Shown: piece after piece, positions 1 through 7,632 of the stretch
Layout of the letters: the number at the start of each line of letters is the position of its first letter
Numbering within the stretch: position 1 is the first letter of the stretch
NCBI GenBank assembly: GCA_003648225.1
Contig: QMOL01000026.1
Span: 1 to 17,149, forward strand
Source of the DNA: Chlamydiota bacterium
GTDB lineage: Bacteria > Auribacterota > UBA3054 > B51-G9
Reading direction: 5' to 3'
Length of the DNA: 17,149 nucleotides
Position numbers and translations under genes: made by a program
Notes under the pieces: generated by a model
Told to the model about the DNA's origin: nothing
Database searches by the model: none
What the model saw: only the letters and a program-made list of their open reading frames with translations

Positions 1-1208
1 AACAAAACTTTTACCGGAGAATGGTCAACTATTAAAGTGATTTTTTCTTCTTTATCGGAATCGTTTCTTATGACAATTTTCGCGTTCTTTTCAAATGGCA
101 TATACCAGTAAGAATAAAATTCAAACGCATTAGGATTATCGGATTTATGGATTATTGGATTATTGGATTCACTTGAACATTTCTTGTTGAATATTGAATA
201 TTGATTATTTAATTTTCCCATCCCCATAACTAAAGACTTATATTCGTTAATTCCCCAGCCGGTTCCAAAGAAATCGCCAAGTGGAGCCCAAACCGAGGGC
301 GATTTCTCGTTATCCCAGTAAATGCTTAACGTCATCTGCCGCAGTAAATCCGTATAATGTTTCCGCTTTGGAATTTGTATTTTTAAAGATGTGATGGCTT
401 CTTTCCCGGTTAGTGTCAAAGATTTAGATCTTCCTGCCGGGATTGTTAAAACAACATTTTCCGTTTTTGTATTTTTATATTTAACAGGATTTTTTCCAAG
501 GTCATCCGATAAAATCTTACTTGCTTTATCCAATGCTTTATTTTCGGCAGGGGAAAGTTCCATTTTAAACGTCTGGATTTTTGTTCCTTTCGGGAAAACG
601 GTATAGTTGAAGTGGAAAAATTTACCCCATACTCCAATTCCTTTCTTAAAAGTAAACTTTTCCGTATTCTCTTTTGAAATCTTAGTAACAATTTTACATG
701 ATCTCTGAAATGATATTGGTGTGTAATTAACCTTTCCACGCGCGGCGGTGTAAACAAATCCTTTTCTGTTAAAAGGCGCTATCCTTCCACTGAAATAATC
801 TTCCCACGGTAAATCTATGACCAGTTTGCCGTCAAGATAAACTTGTACTTTGCCGTCTGCAACGCTTGCCGACCAGGTTCTCCAAATAACTCCCGGTCCT
901 TTTATATCTGCTAATACGGCATATTCACCTTCATATCTTACAACGCCTTTAAAATCACCGTTCGCGCGCCATTCAAGATAGGAATCTGTTTTTGCATCGT
1001 ATTTACTTCTTCTGTCATATGATGATGCAAGAGCGGTTTTTTCGCCTTTAGGGGGGAGAACAGCGAGCTTTGGAATATCGTAAGTTGATTCAATAATTTT
1101 TTCATAAGTTAAAACTTTACTTTGTGTACAATTATTAATAGAAGTTTTATTTTGCGCGCAACTGATTAGAGAAGCAGATAATAATAATATCGTAAAAAGT
1201 TTTTTCAT
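1..1208 (-). CDS. GH172/DUF2961-family lipoprotein, C-terminus cut by window edge
   Basis: The frame is open from ATG at 1208 to the left edge (402 codons seen, no stop). The N-terminus is a lipoprotein signal: MKKLFTILLLSASLISC, lipobox LISC with lipid Cys at residue 17, so it is likely membrane-anchored. Family signatures of DUF2961/GH172 are visible: ASSYDR near residues 61-66, GPGVIWRTWSAS at 104-115, VYLDGKL at 123-129, a PW..YFSG..APF stretch at 134-146, PISFQRSC at 164-171, and FYSYWYMPFEKNAKI after residue 362. Known GH172 members act on D-arabinofuranosyl or fructofuranosyl linkages; the substrate here is unknown. It is the last visible gene of the lyase operon, 55 bp after lyase D, with no clear Shine-Dalgarno sequence. 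A loop just before FYSYW is enlarged by about 30 residues of simple-sequence origin. The family is fairly sure, the reaction is not. Confidence 0.82.
   Translation of the reverse strand, partial: MKKLFTILLLSASLISCAQNKTSINNCTQSKVLTYEKIIESTYDIPKLAVLPPKGEKTALASSYDRRSKYDAKTDSYLEWRANGDFKGVVRYEGEYAVLADIKGPGVIWRTWSASVADGKVQVYLDGKLVIDLPWEDYFSGRIAPFNRKGFVYTAARGKVNYTPISFQRSCKIVTKISKENTEKFTFKKGIGVWGKFFHFNYTVFPKGTKIQTFKMELSPAENKALDKASKILSDDLGKNPVKYKNTKTENVVLTIPAGRSKSLTLTGKEAITSLKIQIPKRKHYTDLLRQMTLSIYWDNEKSPSVWAPLGDFFGTGWGINEYKSLVMGMGKLNNQYSIFNKKCSSESNNPIIHKSDNPNAFEFYSYWYMPFEKNAKIVIRNDSDKEEKITLIVDHSPVKVL
126..218 (-). repeat. In-frame simple-sequence insertion in the GH172 gene
   Basis: On the minus strand this block holds CAATATTCAATATTC followed by four near-copies of an AT(A/C)ATCC-type unit (CCAATAATCCAATAATCC and on). 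It stays in frame and translates to about residues 331-361, rich in Asn, Ser, Ile and Lys. In the family the segment between the GM and the FYSYW motif is normally a short loop, so this looks like intergenic-type repeat DNA inserted in the coding frame. The exact boundaries are approximate. Confidence 0.6.
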
Positions 1209-1263
1209 AAGATTTATTAGGGTTCAAAGTTAAACAGTATCAAAATTTATATTTACCACGTTA

Positions 1264-3537
1264 TTAATTATTAATTTCAAATTCTTGCGTTACGGTTTTC
1301 CCAAGATAAATATCCTGAGGAAAAGAAAACATAATTTTAGAATTCCCGGTTTTAGAGTTATAAATTATATTATTCCCGCCCTTGAGTTTCTTATTTATCG
1401 TCATTATTATTTTTTCACGGTATTGCGTTGGATCAGAAATAGATATATTAAGTTTTCTGCCGGTTTGACCCAGCATAACGATTGCCGGCTTATCAACAGA
1501 AATTGTTAAATCCCCCATGTTCCCTTTAATAAAGGGGGATTTTGTCACAATTTTTCCTGCTTTATAAAAAACTATTTCTGTAATGTTACTAACCTGAACA
1601 GCCTGAACAGAATCTGAATTCTCCAAAATTTTTACCGGTAAATGTTTGAACATTTTTTTTAATTTCTCTTCGCTCATGTCCGGGAAAACAAAATACGCGT
1701 ATTTATTATTTTTCGGCATCTTTTGATGGCTAATGGAAAGTTGGAAGATGTTAACCGATTGAATATCTCCGGTAGGGTACCGTTTATCCAGATCATGCCA
1801 ATCACCGGTTCTGTTTTCCGCCATGAGTTTTAAATCGACGCCTTTTTTATTTGGAGGTAGAATATAACCTTTATTGTTACAATAAAACCACGCACCGTTA
1901 GTTATATTTGTAAAACTGAGTTGAGAATTTGAATTCAAAGAAATAGTATGTATTAAATCATCACCGGTAAAATAAGAAATATCCGTCTTTCTTTCAGCTT
2001 GATCAATAGTCGTCCATACTTCATTACCCTGATAGGGAGGATGCTTTCGTATTTTTGAACCAAGAGCGAGAAAACCGTTGTCAAAAAAGAAATATCCTTT
2101 GTTCGCTGTAACTGTATTGTAATAACTCGCACGATGAAGTTGGAAAGCACATAAACCGAAATGACCGTCAGAAATTCCACCGGCAAAAGCATTAAAACTG
2201 TTTGCATGAGAACCAAAGTCAACATCAGGCAAAGAACCTGTTTTCTGCTCAACTGTAGTGCCGGGAATTGCTCTGAAATTCCAGGCAACGCGCGCGTTTT
2301 TATATTCATTACCGGATCTAAGAATCATAGTTGACCCTTCGCCGAAATGATAATTTTTTTTAGCTTCGCCTTTATAAGATTCGGGACCGATAGTTCTGTT
2401 TGAAATCATTTTTACCACGACATAATGATTTGATCTGCCGTGAATCATCAAATCGGATTTATAAAAATATTTACTCGCGTTAAGAGAGGGAAAAGACATC
2501 TCAGGATGAGACATTCTGTTTTTTACCTGCTCAAGTTCTTTATCCCTGACAAGAACACCGTCCCCGGCGATCTTTTGTAATAAATTAATTTGTTTAACCA
2601 TAAACCCATTATCCTGCAAAGCGGATTTTAATAAATTCCGCTTGCCGCAAAGTGAATAAATTCCCTGATTGCGGTAAACCTGCCATTGCCACCCGTCAAG
2701 AATTCCGTCAGCAAGAATATTGAGCTGCTCATCGGTAAGTTCCCACTGTGTTCCTTTTAAATACGCGCAATATTTAAGAGTAAGCGAAAGCCAGTCTTTA
2801 CCAAAACCTAACCAGTAATTCTGCCCCCCGTCAACATTATATTCATGCCATGACCCATCAGCGAATCTACCTGTATCAAAAAGTTTGCCAACAGTAAAAG
2901 TGGAGGCGACAAGATTAGATATATCATTAAATATTTCAGGAGAACCTGATAATCCTGCCCGCCCGATCATTCCCATTAACCGGTAAGTAATATTAGCTCC
3001 GTGAAAAAATTGAACGCTATTATTGATTGTCCATGCGGAATTTGCCCACTCAACAATTTTGTTTAAAAGCTTGTCAAGCCGAGCCGCATTTTCCGGAGAA
3101 TTGGTTTTATCGTTTTGAATAGCATCGTAAAGACAAAATCCTATTGATGTTATCGCTGCCGGTTCGCTGAAACAGCCCGCACTCCAACCGCTATTTCCGG
3201 AATTATGATCAAGCCAAAATTCCATAGCGGAATAGAGGTTAGTTTTGAGGTGAAGATTCCCTTTCCACTTAGAATCATTTTTAAATGCCTGCGCCATAAA
3301 AAGCAGTCGCCCGGTCATTATTTCCGCTGTTGAAGGCGCATCAGAAAAATTACCATCGGAATTTAATAATTTTAAGTATTCAGCGACAGACTTTCGGGGA
3401 ATATCGCCGGTTGGCTGATATGCTTGTGCCCAGTTAATTAATCTATCACGAATAATTGCGACGTCAGAAGTTGTGTCAGCGAAAATATTTGTCGCTGAAA
3501 TGATTAAAAGAGAAGCTGTAAAAAATATTTTTTTCAT
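1264..3537 (-). CDS. Polysaccharide lyase family 8 paralogue D, probable pseudoenzyme
   Basis: 757 residues, with Sec signal MKKIFFTASLLIISATNIFA and likely cleavage before DTT. An alpha/alpha toroid-like domain spans about 25-345, a central beta domain with YFYKSDLMI, GEGST and IPGTTVEQ follows, and then the C-terminal beta domain. PL8 lyases use Asn, His, Tyr and Arg. Asn182 is kept, but the catalytic His is Tyr233 (WHEYN against WHQHN in the paralogues), the catalytic Tyr is Phe245 (GFG against GYG), and the active-site Arg is Lys299 (CGKRN against GGRHN). The Tyr-to-Arg spacing of 54 is unchanged, so the alignment is firm. The rest of the protein is well conserved and the frame is intact, which argues against a recent pseudogene. 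It may bind substrate or partner with the active paralogues. Its ATG overlaps the stop of lyase C. A palindromic insertion lies at residues 666-677. Confidence 0.88.
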   Translation of the reverse strand: MKKIFFTASLLIISATNIFADTTSDVAIIRDRLINWAQAYQPTGDIPRKSVAEYLKLLNSDGNFSDAPSTAEIMTGRLLFMAQAFKNDSKWKGNLHLKTNLYSAMEFWLDHNSGNSGWSAGCFSEPAAITSIGFCLYDAIQNDKTNSPENAARLDKLLNKIVEWANSAWTINNSVQFFHGANITYRLMGMIGRAGLSGSPEIFNDISNLVASTFTVGKLFDTGRFADGSWHEYNVDGGQNYWLGFGKDWLSLTLKYCAYLKGTQWELTDEQLNILADGILDGWQWQVYRNQGIYSLCGKRNLLKSALQDNGFMVKQINLLQKIAGDGVLVRDKELEQVKNRMSHPEMSFPSLNASKYFYKSDLMIHGRSNHYVVVKMISNRTIGPESYKGEAKKNYHFGEGSTMILRSGNEYKNARVAWNFRAIPGTTVEQKTGSLPDVDFGSHANSFNAFAGGISDGHFGLCAFQLHRASYYNTVTANKGYFFFDNGFLALGSKIRKHPPYQGNEVWTTIDQAERKTDISYFTGDDLIHTISLNSNSQLSFTNITNGAWFYCNNKGYILPPNKKGVDLKLMAENRTGDWHDLDKRYPTGDIQSVNIFQLSISHQKMPKNNKYAYFVFPDMSEEKLKKMFKHLPVKILENSDSVQAVQVSNITEIVFYKAGKIVTKSPFIKGNMGDLTISVDKPAIVMLGQTGRKLNISISDPTQYREKIIMTINKKLKGGNNIIYNSKTGNSKIMFSFPQDIYLGKTVTQEFEINN
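1508..1542. repeat. Palindromic 35-bp element inside lyase D
   Basis: Plus strand AAATCCCCC (1508-1516) is the exact reverse complement of GGGGGATTT (1534-1542), with an inner CCCTTTA/TAAAGGG pairing. It is read in frame as residues KSPFIKGNMGDL (about 666-677). Lyase A lacks about eight residues at this point; lyase C has the same insertion. It resembles dispersed palindromic repeats that bacteria tolerate inside genes. Confidence 0.7.
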
Positions 3538-5843
3538 TGATTTGTAATCGTAAATTCCTGCTCAACGGTTTTTCCGAGATAAATACCCTGAGGTAAAGAA
3601 AAAGTAATTTTAGATTCTCTTGTTTCAGGATTGTAAATTATATTTTCACCGCCTTTAAGTTTTTTATTTATTGTTATTATTATTTCTTCGCAATATTGTG
3701 TCGGATCAGAAACCGATATGTTGAGTTTACTGCCTGCCCGATGCAGCATAACGATTGCCGGTTTATCAACAGAAATTGTTAAATCTCCCATGCCCCCTTT
3801 AATAAAGGAGGATTTTGCCGCAATTTTCCCTGCTTTATAAAAAATTATTCCCGTAATGTTGGAATCACAAAATTGAACAGCTTGAACCGAAGTAGAATTT
3901 CTTAAAATTTTTACCGGAGCTTTTCTAAAATAATTTTCCACTTCTTCTTTATTAATATCCGGCAAAACAATATAAGCATATTTCGCGTATCGCGGCTTAG
4001 TATGATGATTAATTGAAAGCTGGAAAATATTGACTGTTTGGATATCACCCGGGCTATGTCTTGCATCAAGATTGTTCCAATCTCCGGTACGTTTTTCCGC
4101 CCACAATTTTAAATCAATGCCGTTTTTATTCGGGAGAATGATATAACCTTTATTATTGCAGTAAAACCAGGCACCTTTTGTTACATTTGTAAAATCAATT
4201 TGTACGTTTGAAGCTAAAGCAATTGTCTGCTGCTCACCATTAATAAAATATGTGATGTCAGATTTTCTTTCCGGCTGGTCAATAGTTGTCCAGATTTCAA
4301 ATCCTTGATATGGCGGATGTTTTCTTATTGCCGAGCCGAGAGCAAGAAACCCGTTATTGAAAAAGAAATATCCTTTATTCGCGGTAACTTTGCTGTAACA
4401 ATTCGCCCGGTGAAGTTGAAAGCCGCATAAGCCGAAATTACTGTTAGAATCGGAAATCCCGCCTGCGAAAGCGTTAAAACTTTTCCCGTTCAACCCGTAA
4501 TCAACATTAGGCAAAGCGTTAGTTTTTTGCTCAATTGTTGTGCCCGGAACTGCTCTGAAATTCCATCCTACTCTTGCGTTTTGATACTCATCTCCGGTTC
4601 TGAAAATCATTGTTGATCCTTCGCCAAAATGATAGTTTAGTTTAGCCAAACCGCTTCCTGATTCGGGTCCCGCAGTTCTGTTTGATAACATTTTAACCGC
4701 TACATAATGGAAAGGGCGCGCATGAATCATTAAATCAGATTTATAAAAATATTTATTCGCGTTAAAAGAAGGATATTTTATAGAAGTATGAGTTAACCTG
4801 TATTTTGTTTCTTCGAGTTCATTATTTCTGATAAGAACTCCTTCTCCGGCAAGCTGCTGCAGTAAATCAATTTGCCCGACAAGAAAACTGTTATCCCGCA
4901 AAGCGTTTTTAATTAAATTATGTCTTCCTCCGACGGAATAAACTCCCTGATTGCGATAAATAAACTGCTGCCATCCGTCCAGAATACTATTAGCAAGAGT
5001 ATTTAATTGATTCGTTGTAAGAGCCCAAGGGGTGCCTTTTAAAAAAGCGCAGGATTTCCGAGTTAAATATAACCAGTCACAGCCGTAGCCAATCCAGTAA
5101 TTCTGCCCTCCGCTTGAATTATGTTGATGCCATGATCCGTCAGCGAATCTTCCTGAATCATATAATTTTCCGATAGCAAAAGTCGAGTCGACAATATTAG
5201 TTATATCATTAAACATTTCAGGGGAATTTGCAAGAGCGGCTCGACCGATCATTCCCCTTAATCGATAAGAAATATTTGCGTGAGCGAAGAATTCACCATT
5301 AGTATTTTGAGTCCAAACATAGTTAGCCCACTCAACCATTCCGGTTACAAGAGTATCGAGTTTGGGAGTCATTTCCGGATGAGAGATTTTATCCTGCTGA
5401 ATGGCATCGTAAAGACAAAGCCCGATAGAATCCATTGCCGCCGGTTCGGCAAAACAGCCCGCGGTCCAACCTCCATTTCCCGGATTGTGATCAAGCCAGT
5501 ATTGAATAGCGGAATAGAGATTAGTTTTCAAATGAACATTTCCTTTCCACTTTGAATCATTTTTAAACGCTTGCGCCATAAGCAGCAGTCGTCCGTTCAT
5601 AATTGCCGGTGACGGACTTTTATCCTTAAAACTTCCATCGGAATTCAATAGCTCCAGATATTCAGAAACCGATTTCCAGGGTTTATCACCACGAATACGC
5701 TGAGTAACCGCCCAGGTTTCCATTCTGTCACGAATCGTTTTTACATATTCAAGTTGACGGGCTTTATTGTCAACTTGTGTCGCGAAAACAAAACTTGAAA
5801 GCGTAAAAGTTATAAGAAGAAATTTAATGATTAATATTTTCAT
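3534..5843 (-). CDS. Polysaccharide lyase family 8 paralogue C, probably active, secreted
   Basis: 769 residues, with Sec signal MKILIIKFLLITFTLSSFVFA and cleavage likely before TQV. Toroid domain about residues 30-355, then central and C-terminal beta domains, the usual PL8 layout and length. Candidate catalytic residues are all present: Asn190 (HANISYR), His241 (DGSWHQHN), Tyr253 (GYG) and Arg307 (GGRHN). Tyr to Arg is 54 residues, as in characterised hyaluronate and chondroitin AC lyases, while His to Tyr is 12 rather than 9. PL8 enzymes cut uronic-acid-containing polymers (hyaluronate, chondroitin, xanthan and others) by beta-elimination; the substrate here is not predictable. ATG at 5843 lies 4 bp after the stop of truncated lyase B, with no Shine-Dalgarno sequence, so it may depend on coupling. 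It is closest to lyase D, sharing the FIKG..GDL insertion at residues 677-688. Confidence 0.88.
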   Translation of the reverse strand: MKILIIKFLLITFTLSSFVFATQVDNKARQLEYVKTIRDRMETWAVTQRIRGDKPWKSVSEYLELLNSDGSFKDKSPSPAIMNGRLLLMAQAFKNDSKWKGNVHLKTNLYSAIQYWLDHNPGNGGWTAGCFAEPAAMDSIGLCLYDAIQQDKISHPEMTPKLDTLVTGMVEWANYVWTQNTNGEFFAHANISYRLRGMIGRAALANSPEMFNDITNIVDSTFAIGKLYDSGRFADGSWHQHNSSGGQNYWIGYGCDWLYLTRKSCAFLKGTPWALTTNQLNTLANSILDGWQQFIYRNQGVYSVGGRHNLIKNALRDNSFLVGQIDLLQQLAGEGVLIRNNELEETKYRLTHTSIKYPSFNANKYFYKSDLMIHARPFHYVAVKMLSNRTAGPESGSGLAKLNYHFGEGSTMIFRTGDEYQNARVGWNFRAVPGTTIEQKTNALPNVDYGLNGKSFNAFAGGISDSNSNFGLCGFQLHRANCYSKVTANKGYFFFNNGFLALGSAIRKHPPYQGFEIWTTIDQPERKSDITYFINGEQQTIALASNVQIDFTNVTKGAWFYCNNKGYIILPNKNGIDLKLWAEKRTGDWNNLDARHSPGDIQTVNIFQLSINHHTKPRYAKYAYIVLPDINKEEVENYFRKAPVKILRNSTSVQAVQFCDSNITGIIFYKAGKIAAKSSFIKGGMGDLTISVDKPAIVMLHRAGSKLNISVSDPTQYCEEIIITINKKLKGGENIIYNPETRESKITFSLPQGIYLGKTVEQEFTITNQ
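3781..3815. repeat. Palindromic 35-bp element inside lyase C
   Basis: Same position and frame as the element in lyase D: plus strand AAATCTCCC (3781-3789) against GGAGGATTT (3807-3815), one mismatch in the palindrome arms, with CCCTTTAATAAAGG in the middle. It codes for SSFIKGGMGDL, about residues 677-688. The shared site implies the insertion came before the C/D duplication. Confidence 0.65.
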
Positions 5844-5847
5844 ATAT

Positions 5848-7632
5848 TTAAGTTACTGCCGTTGATGAGTATCTGTCATCCAGATCGTACCAATCACCAA
5901 CCCTGTTTTCAGCCCACAATTTTATATTAACTCCATTGCTGTCCGGAAAAATAATATAACCTTTGTCGTTACAATAAAACCAGGCACCGTTAGTTATATT
6001 ATTAAAATTCATCTGTACATCGGTACTTAAAGAAATCGTGTGCAAAAACTTACCGCCAATAGAATATGTAATGTCGGTTTTTCTTTCCGGTTGATCAATA
6101 GTTGTCCATACGTCATAACTTGAAGAAGGATTTTTGTTTATTTTGGAGCCAATTGCTGCAAATTCATTGTTAAAAAAGAAATATGCTTTATTCGCGGTTG
6201 TTCGGCTGTAGTAATACGAACGTTCAAGTTGGAAAGCGCATAAGCCATAATGACCGTCTGATACTCCGCCGGCATAAGTATTATCACTACCGGCATTTAA
6301 CCCCCAATTAACAAGAGGTAAACTTCCGGCTCGCTGCTCGACTGTCGTGCCGGGAATTGCGCGAAAATTCCATCCAACGCGTGCATTTTTGTATTCGTCG
6401 CCGGATTTAAAGATCATGGTTGATCCTTCACCCATATAATAATTTTTCTTTCCCAATCCGCTGCCTGATTCGGGACCTGAAGTGCGGTTTGACAACATTT
6501 TAACCGCAACATAATGGTAAGGTCTGCCATGAATCATAAGATCGGATCTATAGAAAAATTTACTCGCGTCAAAAGAAGGATACGAACTTGAATTTCCGGA
6601 ATTTTCTATTCTTTCTTTTGCCAACTGTAATTCATCGTCTCTGATAAGAGTTTCTGATCCGGCATAATTTCTCAGCAAATAAATTTGGCCGACTATATAA
6701 TTACTGTATAATGCATTTTTTATTAAATTGTGCCGCCCGCCAAGAGGGTAAGCTCCTTGATAACGATAAATCTGCCATTGCCAGCCATCAAGAATGCAAT
6801 CAGCAAAAATGTTGAGCTGAGAACTGGTAAGCTTCCAACGAGAGTCTTTCATATATTTACATGAATTACGCGTAATATTCAGCCAGTCAGAACCATATCC
6901 CTGCCAATATTCCTGCCCGCCGCCAATGTTGTGCTGATGCCACGATGAATCTGCGACCCGACCGAGCGCGTGATAATCGCCGACTGTAAAAGTTGAAGCA
7001 ACAATATTTGATATTTCATTAAACATTTCGGGAGAGTTTGCGAGAGCGGCTCTGCCGATCATTCCCATAAGCCGGTAAGCGATATTAGCGCCAGCGAATG
7101 TTTCGCCTTCGCTTGCAACAGTCCATGCGGCATTTGCCCAGTCAACCATTCCGCTTACGAGAGTATCGAGTTGTGAAGTCGTTTCCGGATGATCAATTTT
7201 ATCTTGTTGAATAGCATTATAAAGACATAAGCCAATTGAATCCATCGATGATGGTTCGTTAAAACAGCCTGCGGTCCAACCACTGTTTCCAGGGTCATGA
7301 TTGAGCCAGTATTGAACGGCGGTATAAAGATTAGTTTTCAAGTGAATATTCTCTTTCCAGGAAGGGTCATCTTTAAATGCCTGTGCCATAAAAACAAGTC
7401 GGCCTGTCATTACATCTATAGTAGAACTTTTATCTGAGAAACTTCCATCAGAATTTAATAATGCTAAGTATTCAGCTACCGTTTTCCGGGGTTCGTCCCC
7501 GACTTTCCGGTATGTAACTGCCCAATTTATTAGGTCGTTCCGAATATCAGAAACTTCAGACGTGGCATCAGCAAAGGCAAATGAAGCGAAAAATAATAAG
7601 TTTATATTAAGTAATAAATATTTAACGCTCAT
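5848..7632 (-). CDS. Polysaccharide lyase family 8 paralogue B, C-terminally truncated
   Basis: 594 residues, about 160 shorter than the paralogues. Sec signal MSVKYLLLNINLLFFASFAFA, cleavage likely before DAT. Catalytic candidates are intact: Asn183 (GANIAYR), His234 (WHQHN), Tyr246 (GYG) and Arg300 (GGRHN). It aligns with the others through GDWYDLDDRY (579-588), then ends with SSTAVT and a TAA. The paralogues continue there with SVNIFQLS and the rest of the central and C-terminal beta domains. The next gene starts only 4 bp on, so the missing 3' end has been deleted rather than shifted out of frame. The start overlaps the stop of lyase A by ATGA. It may still be catalytic, since the toroid carries the active site, but stability or substrate grip could differ; it may also be decaying. 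Confidence 0.85.
   Translation of the reverse strand: MSVKYLLLNINLLFFASFAFADATSEVSDIRNDLINWAVTYRKVGDEPRKTVAEYLALLNSDGSFSDKSSTIDVMTGRLVFMAQAFKDDPSWKENIHLKTNLYTAVQYWLNHDPGNSGWTAGCFNEPSSMDSIGLCLYNAIQQDKIDHPETTSQLDTLVSGMVDWANAAWTVASEGETFAGANIAYRLMGMIGRAALANSPEMFNEISNIVASTFTVGDYHALGRVADSSWHQHNIGGGQEYWQGYGSDWLNITRNSCKYMKDSRWKLTSSQLNIFADCILDGWQWQIYRYQGAYPLGGRHNLIKNALYSNYIVGQIYLLRNYAGSETLIRDDELQLAKERIENSGNSSSYPSFDASKFFYRSDLMIHGRPYHYVAVKMLSNRTSGPESGSGLGKKNYYMGEGSTMIFKSGDEYKNARVGWNFRAIPGTTVEQRAGSLPLVNWGLNAGSDNTYAGGVSDGHYGLCAFQLERSYYYSRTTANKAYFFFNNEFAAIGSKINKNPSSSYDVWTTIDQPERKTDITYSIGGKFLHTISLSTDVQMNFNNITNGAWFYCNDKGYIIFPDSNGVNIKLWAENRVGDWYDLDDRYSSTAVT

Noticed and set aside
308..345. Match between the GH172 gene and the 14388-14404 region (ACGTTAAGCAT)
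   Set aside because: Only 11 identical bases with weak flanking similarity; in an AT-rich window this can be chance.
1209..1263. Separate promoter for the GH172 gene (TTGATA, 18 bases, TAATAA)
   Set aside because: The -10 would sit only six bases from the ATG, leaving no leader; the gene more likely belongs to the lyase operon.
5843..5860. Frameshift as the cause of the short lyase B
   Set aside because: The sequence after the stop goes straight into the start of lyase C with no remnant of the missing domain in any frame, so a deletion fits better.
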